Counted from the first letter of the stretch, positions 27,171 to 37,675 are shown. The stretch: DNA of 64,000 nucleotides from RPQJ01 sp963712815 (GCA_963712815.1 CAVQJL010000012.1:959570-1023569), one strand, 5' to 3'. A program made the numbers and translations. Notes: generated by a model not told the origin, from the sequence alone.

Positions 27171-28343
27171 ATGAGCACGGGCAAGAAGATCTGGGCCTAC
27201 CGCCGCGAGAACGGCCGCGTCGGCGTCCGCAACCACGTCGCCATCCTCCCGGTGGACGACATCTCGAACGCCGCCTGCGTGGCTGTGGCGAACCACATCC
27301 AGGGCACGATCGCGCTGCCCCACGCCTATGGACGCCTGCAGTTCGGCGAAGACCTCGAACTGCACTTCCGCACCATGATCGGCACCGGCGCCAATCCGAA
27401 CGTGGCCGCCTGCATCGTGATCGGCATCGAGCCGGGCTGGACGCAGAAGATCGTCGACGGCATCGCCGCCACCGGCAAGCCCGTCGCGGGCTTCTGGATC
27501 GAGGGCAATGGCGACATCGCCACCATCGCCGCCGCCTCGCGGAAGGCCAAGGAGTTCGTGCACCAGACCTCCGGCCTGGTACGCGTCGAGTGCGACCTCG
27601 AAGAACTGTGGATCGCGGCCAAGTGCGGCGAATCCGACACGACGACCGGGCTTGCCTCCTGCCCCACCGTCGGCAACATGTACGACAAGCTGGTCCCGGC
27701 CGGGCTCTATGGCTGCTTCGGCGAGACGTCGGAACTGACCGGCGCCGAGCACCTCGCCGCCGCGCGCGCCGCGACCCCGGAGGTGCGCGAGAAGTTCATG
27801 AAGACCTGGCAGGCCTACCAGGACGACGTGATCGAGGCGCACAAGACCTCCGACCTCTCCGACAGCCAGCCCACCAAGGGCAACATCGCGGGCGGCCTGA
27901 CCACGATCGAGGAAAAGGCGCTCGGCAATCTCGAGAAGATCGGCAAGAAGGTGAGCTTCATCGACGTGCTCGAACCCGCCGAGGCGCCGGCGCGCGGCCC
28001 GGGCCTGTACTTCATGGACACCTCGTCGGCCGCGGCGGAGTGCTGCACGCTGCAGGCGGCCGCGGGCTACGTGCTGCACATCTTCCCGACCGGCCAGGGC
28101 AACGTGATCGGCAACCCGATCATGCCGGTCATCAAGGTCACGGGTAATCCGCGCACGGTCCGGTTAATGTCCGAGCACGTGGACGTGGACGTCTCCGGGA
28201 TCGTGCGCCGCGAGATGACCATCGACCAGGCGGGTGACGCGCTGATCGACATGATCGTGCACACCGCGAACGGCCGCTACACGGCGGCCGAGGCACTCGG
28301 CCACCAGGAATTCGTGATGACCAAGCTTTACCGGAGCGCCTGA
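27171..28343 (+). CDS. suyB: (2R)-sulfolactate sulfo-lyase, large subunit SuyB
   Basis: A 390-residue UxaA/altronate-dehydratase-family protein of the length known for SuyB. Typical parts are KKIWAYRRENGRVGVRNHV, LPHAYGRLQFGEDLE, IGTGANPNVAACIVIGIEPG, CPTVGNMYDKLV and HIFPTGQGNVIGNPIMPVIK; conserved cysteines could hold the metal cofactor. It catalyses the beta-elimination of sulfite from (R)-sulfolactate with SuyA. It starts 13 bases after suyA with GGAGG 7 bases upstream and is followed 6 bases later by comC. Altronate or galactarate dehydratases would normally be about 100 residues longer and fused differently. Confidence 0.85.
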   Translation: MSTGKKIWAYRRENGRVGVRNHVAILPVDDISNAACVAVANHIQGTIALPHAYGRLQFGEDLELHFRTMIGTGANPNVAACIVIGIEPGWTQKIVDGIAATGKPVAGFWIEGNGDIATIAAASRKAKEFVHQTSGLVRVECDLEELWIAAKCGESDTTTGLASCPTVGNMYDKLVPAGLYGCFGETSELTGAEHLAAARAATPEVREKFMKTWQAYQDDVIEAHKTSDLSDSQPTKGNIAGGLTTIEEKALGNLEKIGKKVSFIDVLEPAEAPARGPGLYFMDTSSAAAECCTLQAAAGYVLHIFPTGQGNVIGNPIMPVIKVTGNPRTVRLMSEHVDVDVSGIVRREMTIDQAGDALIDMIVHTANGRYTAAEALGHQEFVMTKLYRSA

Positions 28344-28349
28344 CCCGCG

Positions 28350-29369
28350 ATGAGCGAGCCCGTCCGACTGGCTCTCGCAGAGGCCGAGGCGCTCGCCTGC
28401 GAGGCTCTCGCCGCCAGCCGCACGAGCACCGCTAACGCGCAGGCAACCGCGCGCGCGCTGGTCGCCGCGGAAGCCGACGGCCAGGCCGGCCACGGCCTGT
28501 CGCGCGTGCCCTCCTACGCGCTGCAGGCGCTGGCCGGCAAGGTCGACGGCCACGCGACGCCGCGAATCGCGCAGGTCGCAGGGGCCGCGCTGCGCGTGGA
28601 CGGCGGCTTCGGCTTCGCCTACCCGGCCATCGACCTCGCGATCGCGGCGCTGGCGCCGCTCGCGCACGAGCACGGCATCGCGGTCGCCGCCCTCCACCGC
28701 TCGCACCACTTCGGCCAGGCGGGCGCGCATGCCGAGCGGCTGGCCGAACGCGGCCTCGTCGCGATCGTGCTCGGCAACTCGCCCAAGGCCATGGCCTTCT
28801 GGGGCGGCCGGCGGCCGACACTCGGGACCAACCCCCTGGCTTTCGGCGCGCCCCTGCCGGGCGGCGCCGATCCGCTCGTGATCGACCTCGCGATGTCGGT
28901 GGCGGCCCGCGGCAGGATCGTCGCCGCCGAAAAGGCCGGCAAGCCGATCCCGGGCGACTGGGCCGTCGACGCGCAGGGCCGCCCGACCACCGACCCGAAG
29001 GCCGCGCTCGGCGGCACGCTGCTGCCGATCGGCGGCGCCAAGGGTGGCGCGCTGGCACTGATGATCGAGATCCTCGCGGCAGCGGTCACGGGCGGCGCCT
29101 TCGGCTGGGAGGCGAGCTCGTTCTTCGACGACCAGGGCGGCCCACCGAACATGGGCCACGTGCTGATCGCGCTCGACCCGGGGCGGCTGTCCGCCGGCCG
29201 GTACGATGAGCGCATGGCGACCCTGCTCGCGGCCATCGCCGCCGAGCCGGACGCCCGCCTGCCGGGCACACGCCGCCTCGCGAACCGCGCGCGTGCGGCG
29301 GCAAACGGCATCGCCATCCCGGCAGCGCTGCACGACGAGATCCGCGCACTCGTCGAGCGGCCCGCCTGA
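28350..29369 (+). CDS. comC: Malate/lactate dehydrogenase-family sulfolactate dehydrogenase (ComC-like)
   Basis: A 339-residue Ldh_2-family NAD(P)-dependent dehydrogenase. The active-site region is LHRSHHFGQAGAHAERLAERGL (H119/H120) and the cofactor region includes GTNPLAFGAPLPGG. ComC from methanogens and from sulfolactate-degrading Chromohalobacter belongs here and interconverts sulfopyruvate and (R)-sulfolactate. Its place between SuyB and SlcC fits the two-dehydrogenase racemisation scheme that delivers the (R)-isomer to SuyAB. Other members act on malate, ureidoglycolate or delta-1-piperideine-2-carboxylate, so the assignment rests on context. Confidence 0.78.
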   Translation: MSEPVRLALAEAEALACEALAASRTSTANAQATARALVAAEADGQAGHGLSRVPSYALQALAGKVDGHATPRIAQVAGAALRVDGGFGFAYPAIDLAIAALAPLAHEHGIAVAALHRSHHFGQAGAHAERLAERGLVAIVLGNSPKAMAFWGGRRPTLGTNPLAFGAPLPGGADPLVIDLAMSVAARGRIVAAEKAGKPIPGDWAVDAQGRPTTDPKAALGGTLLPIGGAKGGALALMIEILAAAVTGGAFGWEASSFFDDQGGPPNMGHVLIALDPGRLSAGRYDERMATLLAAIAAEPDARLPGTRRLANRARAAANGIAIPAALHDEIRALVERPA

Positions 29370-29401
29370 ACGCCCCGGCCGCGCCGGTTCGGAGACCCGT
29401 C

Positions 29402-30328
29402 ATGCCCGAGATCGTCATAACCGAATTCATGGACGAGGCTGCCATCGAGGCCCATTTCGCCGGGCGCGACGTGCTCTACGACCCGAAGCTCGTCGACGAC
29501 CCGACGCGGCTCGCCGCCACCCTGCGCGAGGCGCGCGCGCTGATCGTGCGCAACCGCACCCAGGTGCGCGGCGCGCTGCTGGGGTCCGCCGTGCGGCTCG
29601 AGGTCGTCGGGCGCCTCGGCGTCGGCCTCGACAACATCGACGTGCGCGCCTGCGAGGCGCGCGGCATTGCCGTGTACCCGGCGACGGGCGCCAATGACCT
29701 GTCGGTGGCCGAGTACGTGATCACGGCCGCGCTGATGCTGCTACGCCGGGCGTGGTTCGCCACGGCGCGCGTTGCGGCGGGCGAGTGGCCGCGCACGGAA
29801 CTCATGGGTCGCGAGCTCGCCGGCAAGCGGCTCGGGCTCGTGGGCTACGGCGCCATTGCCCGCGTGACGGGACGCATGGCCCGCGACCTCGGCATGAGCG
29901 TCGGCGCGTACGACCCGCTGCTGCCCGAGGGTCACGACGCGTGGGCCGGCGCACTGCGCCAGTCACTGCCGGAACTGCTGTCCTCGAGCGACGTGGTGAG
30001 CCTGCACGTACCGCTCACCGACGCGACGCGCAACATGATCGACTCTAAATCGATCGCCGGCATGAGGCCGGGCGCGATCCTCGTCAACGCGGCGCGCGGC
30101 GGCGTTGTGGACGAGGAGGCCCTGTGCGCGTCGCTGCGCTCCGGGCACCTCGGCGGCGCGGCCCTCGACGTGTTCGCACGCGAACCGGTGGACGCGACCT
30201 CGGGTGCGCAGTTCGCGGGCCTTTCGAACCTGATTCTCACGCCGCACGTCGCCGGCGTCACCGAGGAATCCAACGTGCGCGTGAGCGCCGTCACGGCCGA
30301 GGCGGTCGCGCGGCACCTGGACGCATGA
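29402..30328 (+). CDS. slcC: D-2-hydroxyacid dehydrogenase-family (S)-sulfolactate dehydrogenase (SlcC-like)
   Basis: A 308-residue NAD-dependent 2-hydroxyacid dehydrogenase. The cofactor motif is GLVGYGAIARVTGR; the catalytic Arg, Glu and His sit in NAARGGVVDEEAL, DVFAREP and LTPHVAG. SlcC of Chromohalobacter belongs to this family and oxidises (S)-sulfolactate to sulfopyruvate, which ComC then reduces to the (R)-isomer. A GGAG box lies 8 bases before the ATG. The stop overlaps the glpD start by four bases (ATGA). 3-Phosphoglycerate-type or other hydroxyacid substrates are the alternatives if the context is misleading. Confidence 0.78.
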   Translation: MPEIVITEFMDEAAIEAHFAGRDVLYDPKLVDDPTRLAATLREARALIVRNRTQVRGALLGSAVRLEVVGRLGVGLDNIDVRACEARGIAVYPATGANDLSVAEYVITAALMLLRRAWFATARVAAGEWPRTELMGRELAGKRLGLVGYGAIARVTGRMARDLGMSVGAYDPLLPEGHDAWAGALRQSLPELLSSSDVVSLHVPLTDATRNMIDSKSIAGMRPGAILVNAARGGVVDEEALCASLRSGHLGGAALDVFAREPVDATSGAQFAGLSNLILTPHVAGVTEESNVRVSAVTAEAVARHLDA

Positions 30329-31850
30329 GCCGGGAGCCGGCGAGCTACGACCTGCTGGTCGTCGGCGGCGGCATCAACGGCGCGGGCATCGCCCGCGATG
30401 CCGCGGGACGCGGCCTGCGTACCCTGCTCTGCGAGCAGCACGACCTCGCCTCGCACACCTCCTCAGCGAGCACGAAGCTGATCCACGGCGGGCTGCGCTA
30501 CCTCGAGTTCTACGATTTCGGGCTCGTGCGCAAGTCGCTGCGCGAGCGCGAGGTCGTGCTCGCGGCCGCGCCGCACATCTGCTGGCCGCTGCGCTTCGTG
30601 CTGCCCCACGACGCGCACCTGCGCCCCGCCTGGATGATCCGGGCGGGCCTGTTCCTCTACGACCACCTCGCCCGGCGCCGCTTCCTGCCCGGGTCGAGTG
30701 GCGTGAACCTCCGCCGGCACCCCGCCGGCGCGCCGCTCGAGGCGCGCTACACGAAGGGCTTCGTGTACTCCGACGCGTGGGTGGACGACGCGCGTCTCGT
30801 GGTGATCACGGCCATGGACGCGCGCGAGCACGGCGCGACCGTGCTCACCCGCACGCGCTGCGCGAAACTCGCGCGCAGCGGCGAGCGCTGGATGGCGACG
30901 CTCGAGCGCGAGGGCGGCGGCACGCTCGGGGTCGAGGCGCGTGCGGTGGTCAACGCCACCGGTCCCTGGGTGGACCGTTTCCTCGACGGCGCCACGCCCC
31001 TTCAGGCAGCGCGCCACCCGCGCCAGGTCAAGGGCAGCCACATCGTCGTGCCGAAGCTGTTCGGCCACGAGTTCGCCTACATCTTCCAGGGCGCGGACGG
31101 CCGCATCGTGTTCGCGATCCCCTACGAGGGCGACTACACGCTGATCGGCACGACCGAGATGGACTACACGGGCGACCTCTCGACCCCCGCGATCGCCGAG
31201 TCCGAGATCGAGTACCTGCTCGCCCTCGCCAACCGCTACTTCTCGAGCGACCTCGGGCGCAAGGACGTGGTGTGGACCTTCGCGGGCCTCGGCCGCTGCT
31301 GGCCGACCCGAAGGACCGCGCCACCAGCGTGACGCGCGACTACGTCCTCGACCTCGATACGAGCGGCGCGCCGCTGCTGTCGATCTACGGCGGCAAGCTC
31401 ACCACCTGCCGGAAGCTCGCCGAGGACGTCGTGGACGCGCTGGCGCCCCGCCTCGGTTGCACCGCCCGGCCCTGGACCGCCGGGCAGCCGTTGCCCGGCG
31501 GCGACATGCCCCGAGCCGATTTCGACGCCTTCCTCAAGCATCTGACGGCACGCTACCCCGGCCTGCCCCGCGCGCTGCTGCACCGCTACGCCCGCGCCTA
31601 CGGCACCCGCGCCGAGCGCATCCTTGCGGGCGCGGCCTCGCCCGCCGAGCTTGGCGAGGAGGTGCTGCCCGGGCTTCACGCCCGCGAGATCGACTACCTG
31701 CGCCGCGAGGAGTGGGCCCGGGACGCCGAGGACATCCTCTACCGGCGCAGCAAGCTCGCGCTGCACGTGCCGGCCGACGGCGCGGCGCGACTCCAGCAAT
31801 GGATGCAGTCCCACCCGGCCGCCGCGCCCGGAGCCGGGACCGTGGTGTAA
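30325..31850 (+). CDS. glpD: Glycerol-3-phosphate dehydrogenase GlpD, with a one-base frameshift
   Basis: A flavin-dependent respiratory glycerol-3-phosphate dehydrogenase of about 508 residues. The N-terminus DLLVVGGGINGAGIARDAAGRG binds FAD; HTSSASTKLIHGGLRYLE and PYEGDYTLIGTTEMDY are family motifs. At about 31,290 the frame breaks: FAG should continue VRPLLADPKDRATSVTR, but one C appears missing in GGCCTCGGCCG. The remaining sequence (SIYGGKLTTCRKLAEDV to the end at 31850) is intact in the shifted frame. A sequencing error is the simplest explanation. It is translationally coupled to slcC and precedes glpK, suggesting use of glycerol freed from sulfoquinovosyl glycerol. Confidence 0.88.
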
Positions 31851-31874
31851 TCTCGCGGCCGACGAGAGGTTCCC

Positions 31875-33395
<1,521 letters not shown>

Positions 33396-33869
33396 ATGCC
33401 AGTCATTCGCCCCCCCGATCAGCACATCGAGAAGATCGAGCACTTCGACAAGGAGCACCCTAACCTGGAGTGCTGGCTGACTGAGCCCGGCCGCCTGACC
33501 CAGTTCGGAGCGTTCATCCACGTCCTCCAGCCCGGGACTCGGTCGTCAATAAAGCACTGGCACAGTGACGAAGACGAACTCGTTTACGTGCTGGAAGGAG
33601 AAGTCACGGTCATGGAAGGATCGACCGAGTCGCAACTGCAAGTGGGCGACGCGGCCACATTCAAGGCCGGAGAGCCTGCCGGCCATTCGCTGTGGAACAA
33701 GTCTGCAGCGCCGACAAAGGTCCTGGTGGTCGGAACCAGGGCACAGACTGATCGTGTCACGTACCCGGACCACGACCGCCAGCTGCACCGGGACCAATCC
33801 CAGCCAGAGGACAAGTGGACCGACATGCTGGGCAATCCCGCCTCAAACCCATACGCGGGATGGTCGTGA
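33396..33869 (+). CDS. Cupin-domain protein
   Basis: A 157-residue single-domain cupin. The two cupin motifs are recognisable: HWHSDEDELVYVLEGEVTVME (metal ligands H, H, E) and a second around GEPAGHSLWNKS. Its ATG directly abuts the glpK stop, but G+C content and codon usage are lower than in glpK. An attC-like hairpin follows 14 bases after the stop, so it may be an integron gene cassette that landed behind the operon rather than a pathway gene. Function unknown. Confidence 0.8.
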   Translation: MPVIRPPDQHIEKIEHFDKEHPNLECWLTEPGRLTQFGAFIHVLQPGTRSSIKHWHSDEDELVYVLEGEVTVMEGSTESQLQVGDAATFKAGEPAGHSLWNKSAAPTKVLVVGTRAQTDRVTYPDHDRQLHRDQSQPEDKWTDMLGNPASNPYAGWS

Positions 33870-33882
33870 ACCGCTCGGCGAA

Positions 33883-34012
33883 GGCCAACCCCTCGTTCAA
33901 GCTGACTCGCTACGGCAGGCGCTGCAAGCCCGGCCCGGGCCAGCCGGACTGTCGTCTCTGTCCGGGCCTGCAGTACCTACCGCCGCGGGCAGCCTAGCTC
34001 GAACGTTCGATC
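33883..34012 (+). repeat. Integron attC-like imperfect hairpin
   Basis: A strand-folding sequence of about 130 bases. Outer arms CGTTCAAGCT (33894-33903) and AGCTCGAACG (33996-34005) pair at 9 of 10 positions; inner arms CTGCAAGCCCGG (33922-33933) and CCGGGCCTGCAG (33962-33973) pair at 11 of 12. The ends GGCCAACCCCTCGTTCAAG and CAGCCTAGCTCGAACGTT resemble the ends of aadA-type attC sites (TAACAATTCGTTCAAG and TTAACTCAAGCGTTAG). The core GTTCGAT deviates from GTTRRRY. It sits directly between a cupin gene and a membrane-protein gene of lower G+C. No integrase is seen. Confidence 0.55.
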
Positions 34013-34024
34013 GCTGGAGAGGTG

Positions 34025-34573
34025 ATGAAGCTTGCACTCGACAGCAAGGCTCAAGAGGAGATGCGCGAGGCGTTTTACGACGGCGCTCCCGGCATTTTAG
34101 TCTCAGGGCTGGTTTGGGCTGCCGCGGCACTGATGTGCCACTTGCATGGCGTGGCGACGGGCGTATGGACCCTGCTCATCGGCGGCGCACTTATCAGCCC
34201 GGCCGCAAATCTCTTGACCAGGGCACTCGGTCGCTCAGCCGCCTCTTCCAAAGGCAACCCGCTGGCAGTACTGGCTGTTGCCTCGACGATATGGTTGATC
34301 GTCTGCTGCGCAATGGCGTTTGGGCTGTCGCTTCATGATCCGACATGGTTCTTCCCGGCCATGATGGCCGTCATAGGCTCCCGGTACATGGTGTTTGCAA
34401 CGATCTTCAACCGCGGCGCGTTCTGGGCGCTTGGATGTGTATTGGTGTTCGCTGGCGTTGCGGCAAGTTGGTTACGTCTTGAGCCGTCGCATTCGGCGGC
34501 AATCGGCAGCCTGATAGAAATCTCCTTCGCAGTGGTGGTATTCGGGTCAGCTGCCAGGCGACGTGCGATCTAG
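34025..34573 (+). CDS. Membrane protein of unknown function
   Basis: A 182-residue integral membrane protein with about six hydrophobic segments starting near residue 23 (GILVSGLVWAAAALM). The N-terminal 20 residues are charged and amphipathic. It starts at ATG 34025 after an upstream GAGAGG sequence, 13 bases beyond the attC-like site. I do not recognise the family with confidence. Lower G+C than the surrounding chromosome and its place beside the attC-like hairpin suggest a mobile cassette origin. Confidence 0.65.
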   Translation: MKLALDSKAQEEMREAFYDGAPGILVSGLVWAAAALMCHLHGVATGVWTLLIGGALISPAANLLTRALGRSAASSKGNPLAVLAVASTIWLIVCCAMAFGLSLHDPTWFFPAMMAVIGSRYMVFATIFNRGAFWALGCVLVFAGVAASWLRLEPSHSAAIGSLIEISFAVVVFGSAARRRAI

Positions 34574-34664
34574 CCGTGCAACGATTCCGAAGTCGGATCG
34601 GCCCCTTGCCGAGAACCGGGCGTCTGCCGCTGGCAGGGGTCATGACGGCGTTGGGGATCGCATC

Positions 34665-35027
34665 ATGCGCAGAAGCGTGCACTTCTTCTGCGGCAAAGCC
34701 GGGGCGGGCAAATCCACCATGGCCACGACCCTGGCCCGAGAGCTCGACGCCGTGCTCCTGACCGAAGACGTCTGGCTCTCGCGCCTGTACGGGGAGCAGA
34801 TTCGGCTCTTCGAAGACTACATCCGCTTCGCGCAGGCCCATGACAGGCACGTACTGCACTTCCTCCAGACACCCGACCAGATCTGCCTGGAGAGGATCGG
34901 AAGGCGAAACCTCGAGATGCCGGAAGGTGCAAGCATGCTCACCGAATCCGACTACTGGCACGTGACGGGGTACTTTGAGCTGCCAGAGGACTCAGAAGGG
35001 TTTCACGTGCAAGCGTATCCGCCGTGA
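34665..35027 (+). CDS. Small P-loop kinase-like protein with an internal deletion
   Basis: A 120-residue protein with a Walker A motif FFCGKAGAGKSTMA at the N-terminus, then ELDAVLLTEDVWLSRLYG, and a C-terminal part VLHFLQTPDQICLERIGRRN ending in YFELPEDSEGFHV. These two halves match a family of zeta-toxin-like or chloramphenicol-phosphotransferase-like kinases of about 160-170 residues, but the central 40 or so residues (normally the segment with VVLDFPANT) are missing between EDYIRFAQAHD and RHVLHF. The deletion keeps frame, yet probably destroys activity. It lies in the low-G+C accessory stretch. Confidence 0.6.
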   Translation: MRRSVHFFCGKAGAGKSTMATTLARELDAVLLTEDVWLSRLYGEQIRLFEDYIRFAQAHDRHVLHFLQTPDQICLERIGRRNLEMPEGASMLTESDYWHVTGYFELPEDSEGFHVQAYPP

Positions 35028-35105
35028 CGGGGTTCGACGTTTCCTGAGACGATTCAAGCGGTCGGCCGCTCGATGCGGCCTCATACGTGACGGGCGGGTA
35101 TCGGA

Positions 35106-35387
35106 ATGCTGAGGGAGCTGGCGTGGCTCGAGATCGCGGCATCGATGGTCCTGCTTGCCTTGGCCATCTGGCCATTCTCGGATCATTGCTCAGGCAGGTT
35201 CATGGGCCTCGATTGCGAGAGCCGGGCGATCATCGGCGTAAACATTCTCGGTCCCCTGGGAATCATGCTGTTCGTCTGCGCCATCTGGTCATGGAGGCGC
35301 GGATCATCAACGCCACAGGTGTTCCTGGCCTTAGGAATCGTGTCAGCCATGGTCTTCTGGATTTCTCAGGCGGCAATGCATGGCTGA
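35106..35387 (+). CDS. Small hypothetical membrane protein
   Basis: A 93-residue protein with three predicted hydrophobic helices (about 9-24, 42-62, 70-88) and two cysteines in a short loop (DHCSGRFMGLDC). No family recognised. It has no convincing ribosome-binding site other than a purine-rich GGTATCGGA upstream. It belongs to the same low-G+C accessory stretch as the preceding two genes, and could be a cassette gene. Confidence 0.5.
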   Translation: MLRELAWLEIAASMVLLALAIWPFSDHCSGRFMGLDCESRAIIGVNILGPLGIMLFVCAIWSWRRGSSTPQVFLALGIVSAMVFWISQAAMHG

Positions 35388-35516
35388 GCTCGATGAGGCA
35401 CATGACCATGCGATGCAGCGGACTGGAGGCGACCGGTAGCTCTGTATCCGGCCGCACCGGGTGACTCTACAATCAAGACCGAGGACTCGCCGCGACGACC
35501 TGGACCAACCGCCGCC

Positions 35517-37514
35517 ATGGGCAAGACGATCGCACTAGCCACCCCCGTGTTCTTCGCGCTGATCGCGCTCGAGTATGCGATCGGCCGTGCCCGCGGCCGC
35601 AGCAACTACCGCCTCAACGACGCGGTCAACAGCCTCAGCCTCGGCGTCATGAGCCAGGTGGTGGGGCTCTTCACCCGGCTGCTCGCGGTGGGCATCTACG
35701 CGGCGGTGTACTCGGTCGCCGCGATCTGGCAGCTGCCCGCAGGCGAGTGGTGGGTGTGGGCCGCGGCGATCGTCGCCTACGACTTCTGCTACTACTGGAA
35801 CCACCGCCTCGGCCATGAGAGCGCCATCTTCTGGGCGGCGCACGTCGTCCACCACCAGAGCCAGGAGTACAACCTCTCGACGGCCCTCAGGCAGACGAGC
35901 TCGGGCGCGCTGCTCGGCTGGATCTTCTACCTGCCGATGGCGGTCGTCGGCTTCCCGCCCGAGGTGTTCCTCGTGGCCGCGGTCGTCAACCTGCTCTACC
36001 AGTACTGGATCCACACCGAGCAGATCGGCAAGCTGGGCTGGTTCGACCGCTGGTTCGGCTCGCCGTCGAACCACCGCGTGCACCACGCGGTCAACGACGA
36101 GTACCTCGACCGCAACTATGGCGGCATCACCATGCTGTGGGACCGCCTGTTCGGCACCTTCGTCGAGGAGGGCGAGAAGTGCGTGTACGGCACGCGCGCG
36201 CCGCTCGACTCGTGGGACCCGCTGTGGGCCAACGTCGAGGTGTATGCCGACCTCGCGCGCAGGTCGTGGCGTGCGCGCCGTTGGCGCGACCGGCTCGCGG
36301 TGTGGCTCATGCCGCCCGGCTGGGAGCCGGCGCCGGCCGGCGGCACGCCGTGGCGCAAGCCCCACTTCGACGTGAGCCGCGTGCGACGCTACGACCCGCC
36401 CATGAGCCGCGGCGTGCGCGCGTTCGCGTTCGCCAGCTTCAGCGTCGTTCTGGTCGGGTCCACGGCGCTGCTGTGGTACGCGTCAGTGCTGCCGCTCGAG
36501 GCGCTCCTCGTGATCGCGGCGGCGATCCTCGGCGTGCTGTGGATGATCGGCGCCGTGATGCAGGGCCGGCTCGGCCTGGCCACCGCCGTCGGCCTCGAAG
36601 TCGCCGCTGTGCTGCTCGTCTCGGCCGCGGTCTCGGCACGGGCGGAGACCGTACCGGTGACACGTGCGGATGCGCGGGTGCAGGCGGCTGTTGAGTCGGC
36701 GCGCGCGGAGTTCCTCGCCGGCGTCGAATTCGACCGCATGCACGTCACCACCCTCGTCGCCGATTCCGACGGCGCCTGGCTGCGCGGCAGCGTCGAGGGC
36801 GACGTGCTCGCCTACCCTGCGAGCTGCGTCAAGTTGCCGATCCTGGTCGCGGCGGTGCACTGGTGTGCCGAACAGGGTCGCAATCCCGACTGCCTCGACG
36901 AGCACGTGCGACCGATGATCGTCGAGTCCGACAACGTGGCGACCGGCCGCGTCGTGGACGCGATCACCGGCGCGCCGAACGGGCCGGCCCGCGGCGCCGA
37001 CGTCGAGGACTGGATCGAGCGACGCCGCTACGCGGAGCGTGTGCTCGAGGCACAGGGCCTGTTGCGCGGCCAGCGCTTGCTCACGAAGACGTATCCGACC
37101 AATTCCGGCGAGGAGCCGGAGGGCCTCGAGCGCCTCGCCTGGGAGCGGCTGGGTCGCAATGCCATGTCGGCCGACGCCGCGGCCGACCTGATGCTGGCGG
37201 TCGTGAGCGGCGCGATCGAGCCGCAGGCCACGGCCTACATGCGCAGCCTGCTGCGGCGCGCTGCGAACTCGGACCACAGCGCGCTCGGCGCGGGACTGCC
37301 GCCGGGCTCGCTGCAGGAGAACAAGGTCGGCACCGCGTTCGACACGCTCGAGGACGTCATGTACGCGGAACTGCCCGAGGGCCGCCGGTTGATCGTCGCC
37401 GCGTTCACCAATGGCTGGGATCCCTCCATCCCCGCGCCCGGTGACGTGGCGAGGCTCGGGCGATTCACGGAACTGCTGGTCGCACGACTCGGCGAAATGG
37501 TTCCCGGCCCTTAG
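35517..37514 (+). CDS. Fusion of sterol desaturase/fatty-acid hydroxylase and class A beta-lactamase-like domains
   Basis: A 665-residue protein. Residues 1-300 form a membrane-bound di-iron sterol desaturase-like hydroxylase with histidine boxes NHRLGH (95-100), HVVHH (109-113) and HRVHH (186-190); helices continue to about 375. Residues 380-665 are a serine beta-lactamase/transpeptidase-like domain with S436-x-x-K439 (PASCVKL), SDN (471-473) and a KTG-like KVG (603-605). Both domains look complete and in one frame across 2 kb. The start is ATG 35517. Functions of the two halves are unlinked in known pathways; a lipid hydroxylase tethering a periplasmic hydrolase is the structural reading. 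Confidence 0.8.
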   Translation: MGKTIALATPVFFALIALEYAIGRARGRSNYRLNDAVNSLSLGVMSQVVGLFTRLLAVGIYAAVYSVAAIWQLPAGEWWVWAAAIVAYDFCYYWNHRLGHESAIFWAAHVVHHQSQEYNLSTALRQTSSGALLGWIFYLPMAVVGFPPEVFLVAAVVNLLYQYWIHTEQIGKLGWFDRWFGSPSNHRVHHAVNDEYLDRNYGGITMLWDRLFGTFVEEGEKCVYGTRAPLDSWDPLWANVEVYADLARRSWRARRWRDRLAVWLMPPGWEPAPAGGTPWRKPHFDVSRVRRYDPPMSRGVRAFAFASFSVVLVGSTALLWYASVLPLEALLVIAAAILGVLWMIGAVMQGRLGLATAVGLEVAAVLLVSAAVSARAETVPVTRADARVQAAVESARAEFLAGVEFDRMHVTTLVADSDGAWLRGSVEGDVLAYPASCVKLPILVAAVHWCAEQGRNPDCLDEHVRPMIVESDNVATGRVVDAITGAPNGPARGADVEDWIERRRYAERVLEAQGLLRGQRLLTKTYPTNSGEEPEGLERLAWERLGRNAMSADAAADLMLAVVSGAIEPQATAYMRSLLRRAANSDHSALGAGLPPGSLQENKVGTAFDTLEDVMYAELPEGRRLIVAAFTNGWDPSIPAPGDVARLGRFTELLVARLGEMVPGP

Positions 37515-37675
37515 CCTCGCGGTCGTCTCGGATTTCCAGACTGGCGGGTGGCGCCCACGCCGCCACAATTGAAGCGCTGCGTCGCGGCCATCCGCGCCGC
37601 GCGCAAACGCGCTGCGCGCGAATTGTCGCGCCGGGCGATCGCAGGCCAACCCAGCCACGGCGAGGAGGCGCTTGA

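Noticed and set aside
34560..35105. Further attC sites after the second and third small genes
   Set aside because: A TTCAAGCGG half occurs near 35,055 but has no matching right arm, so it does not form an attC-like hairpin.
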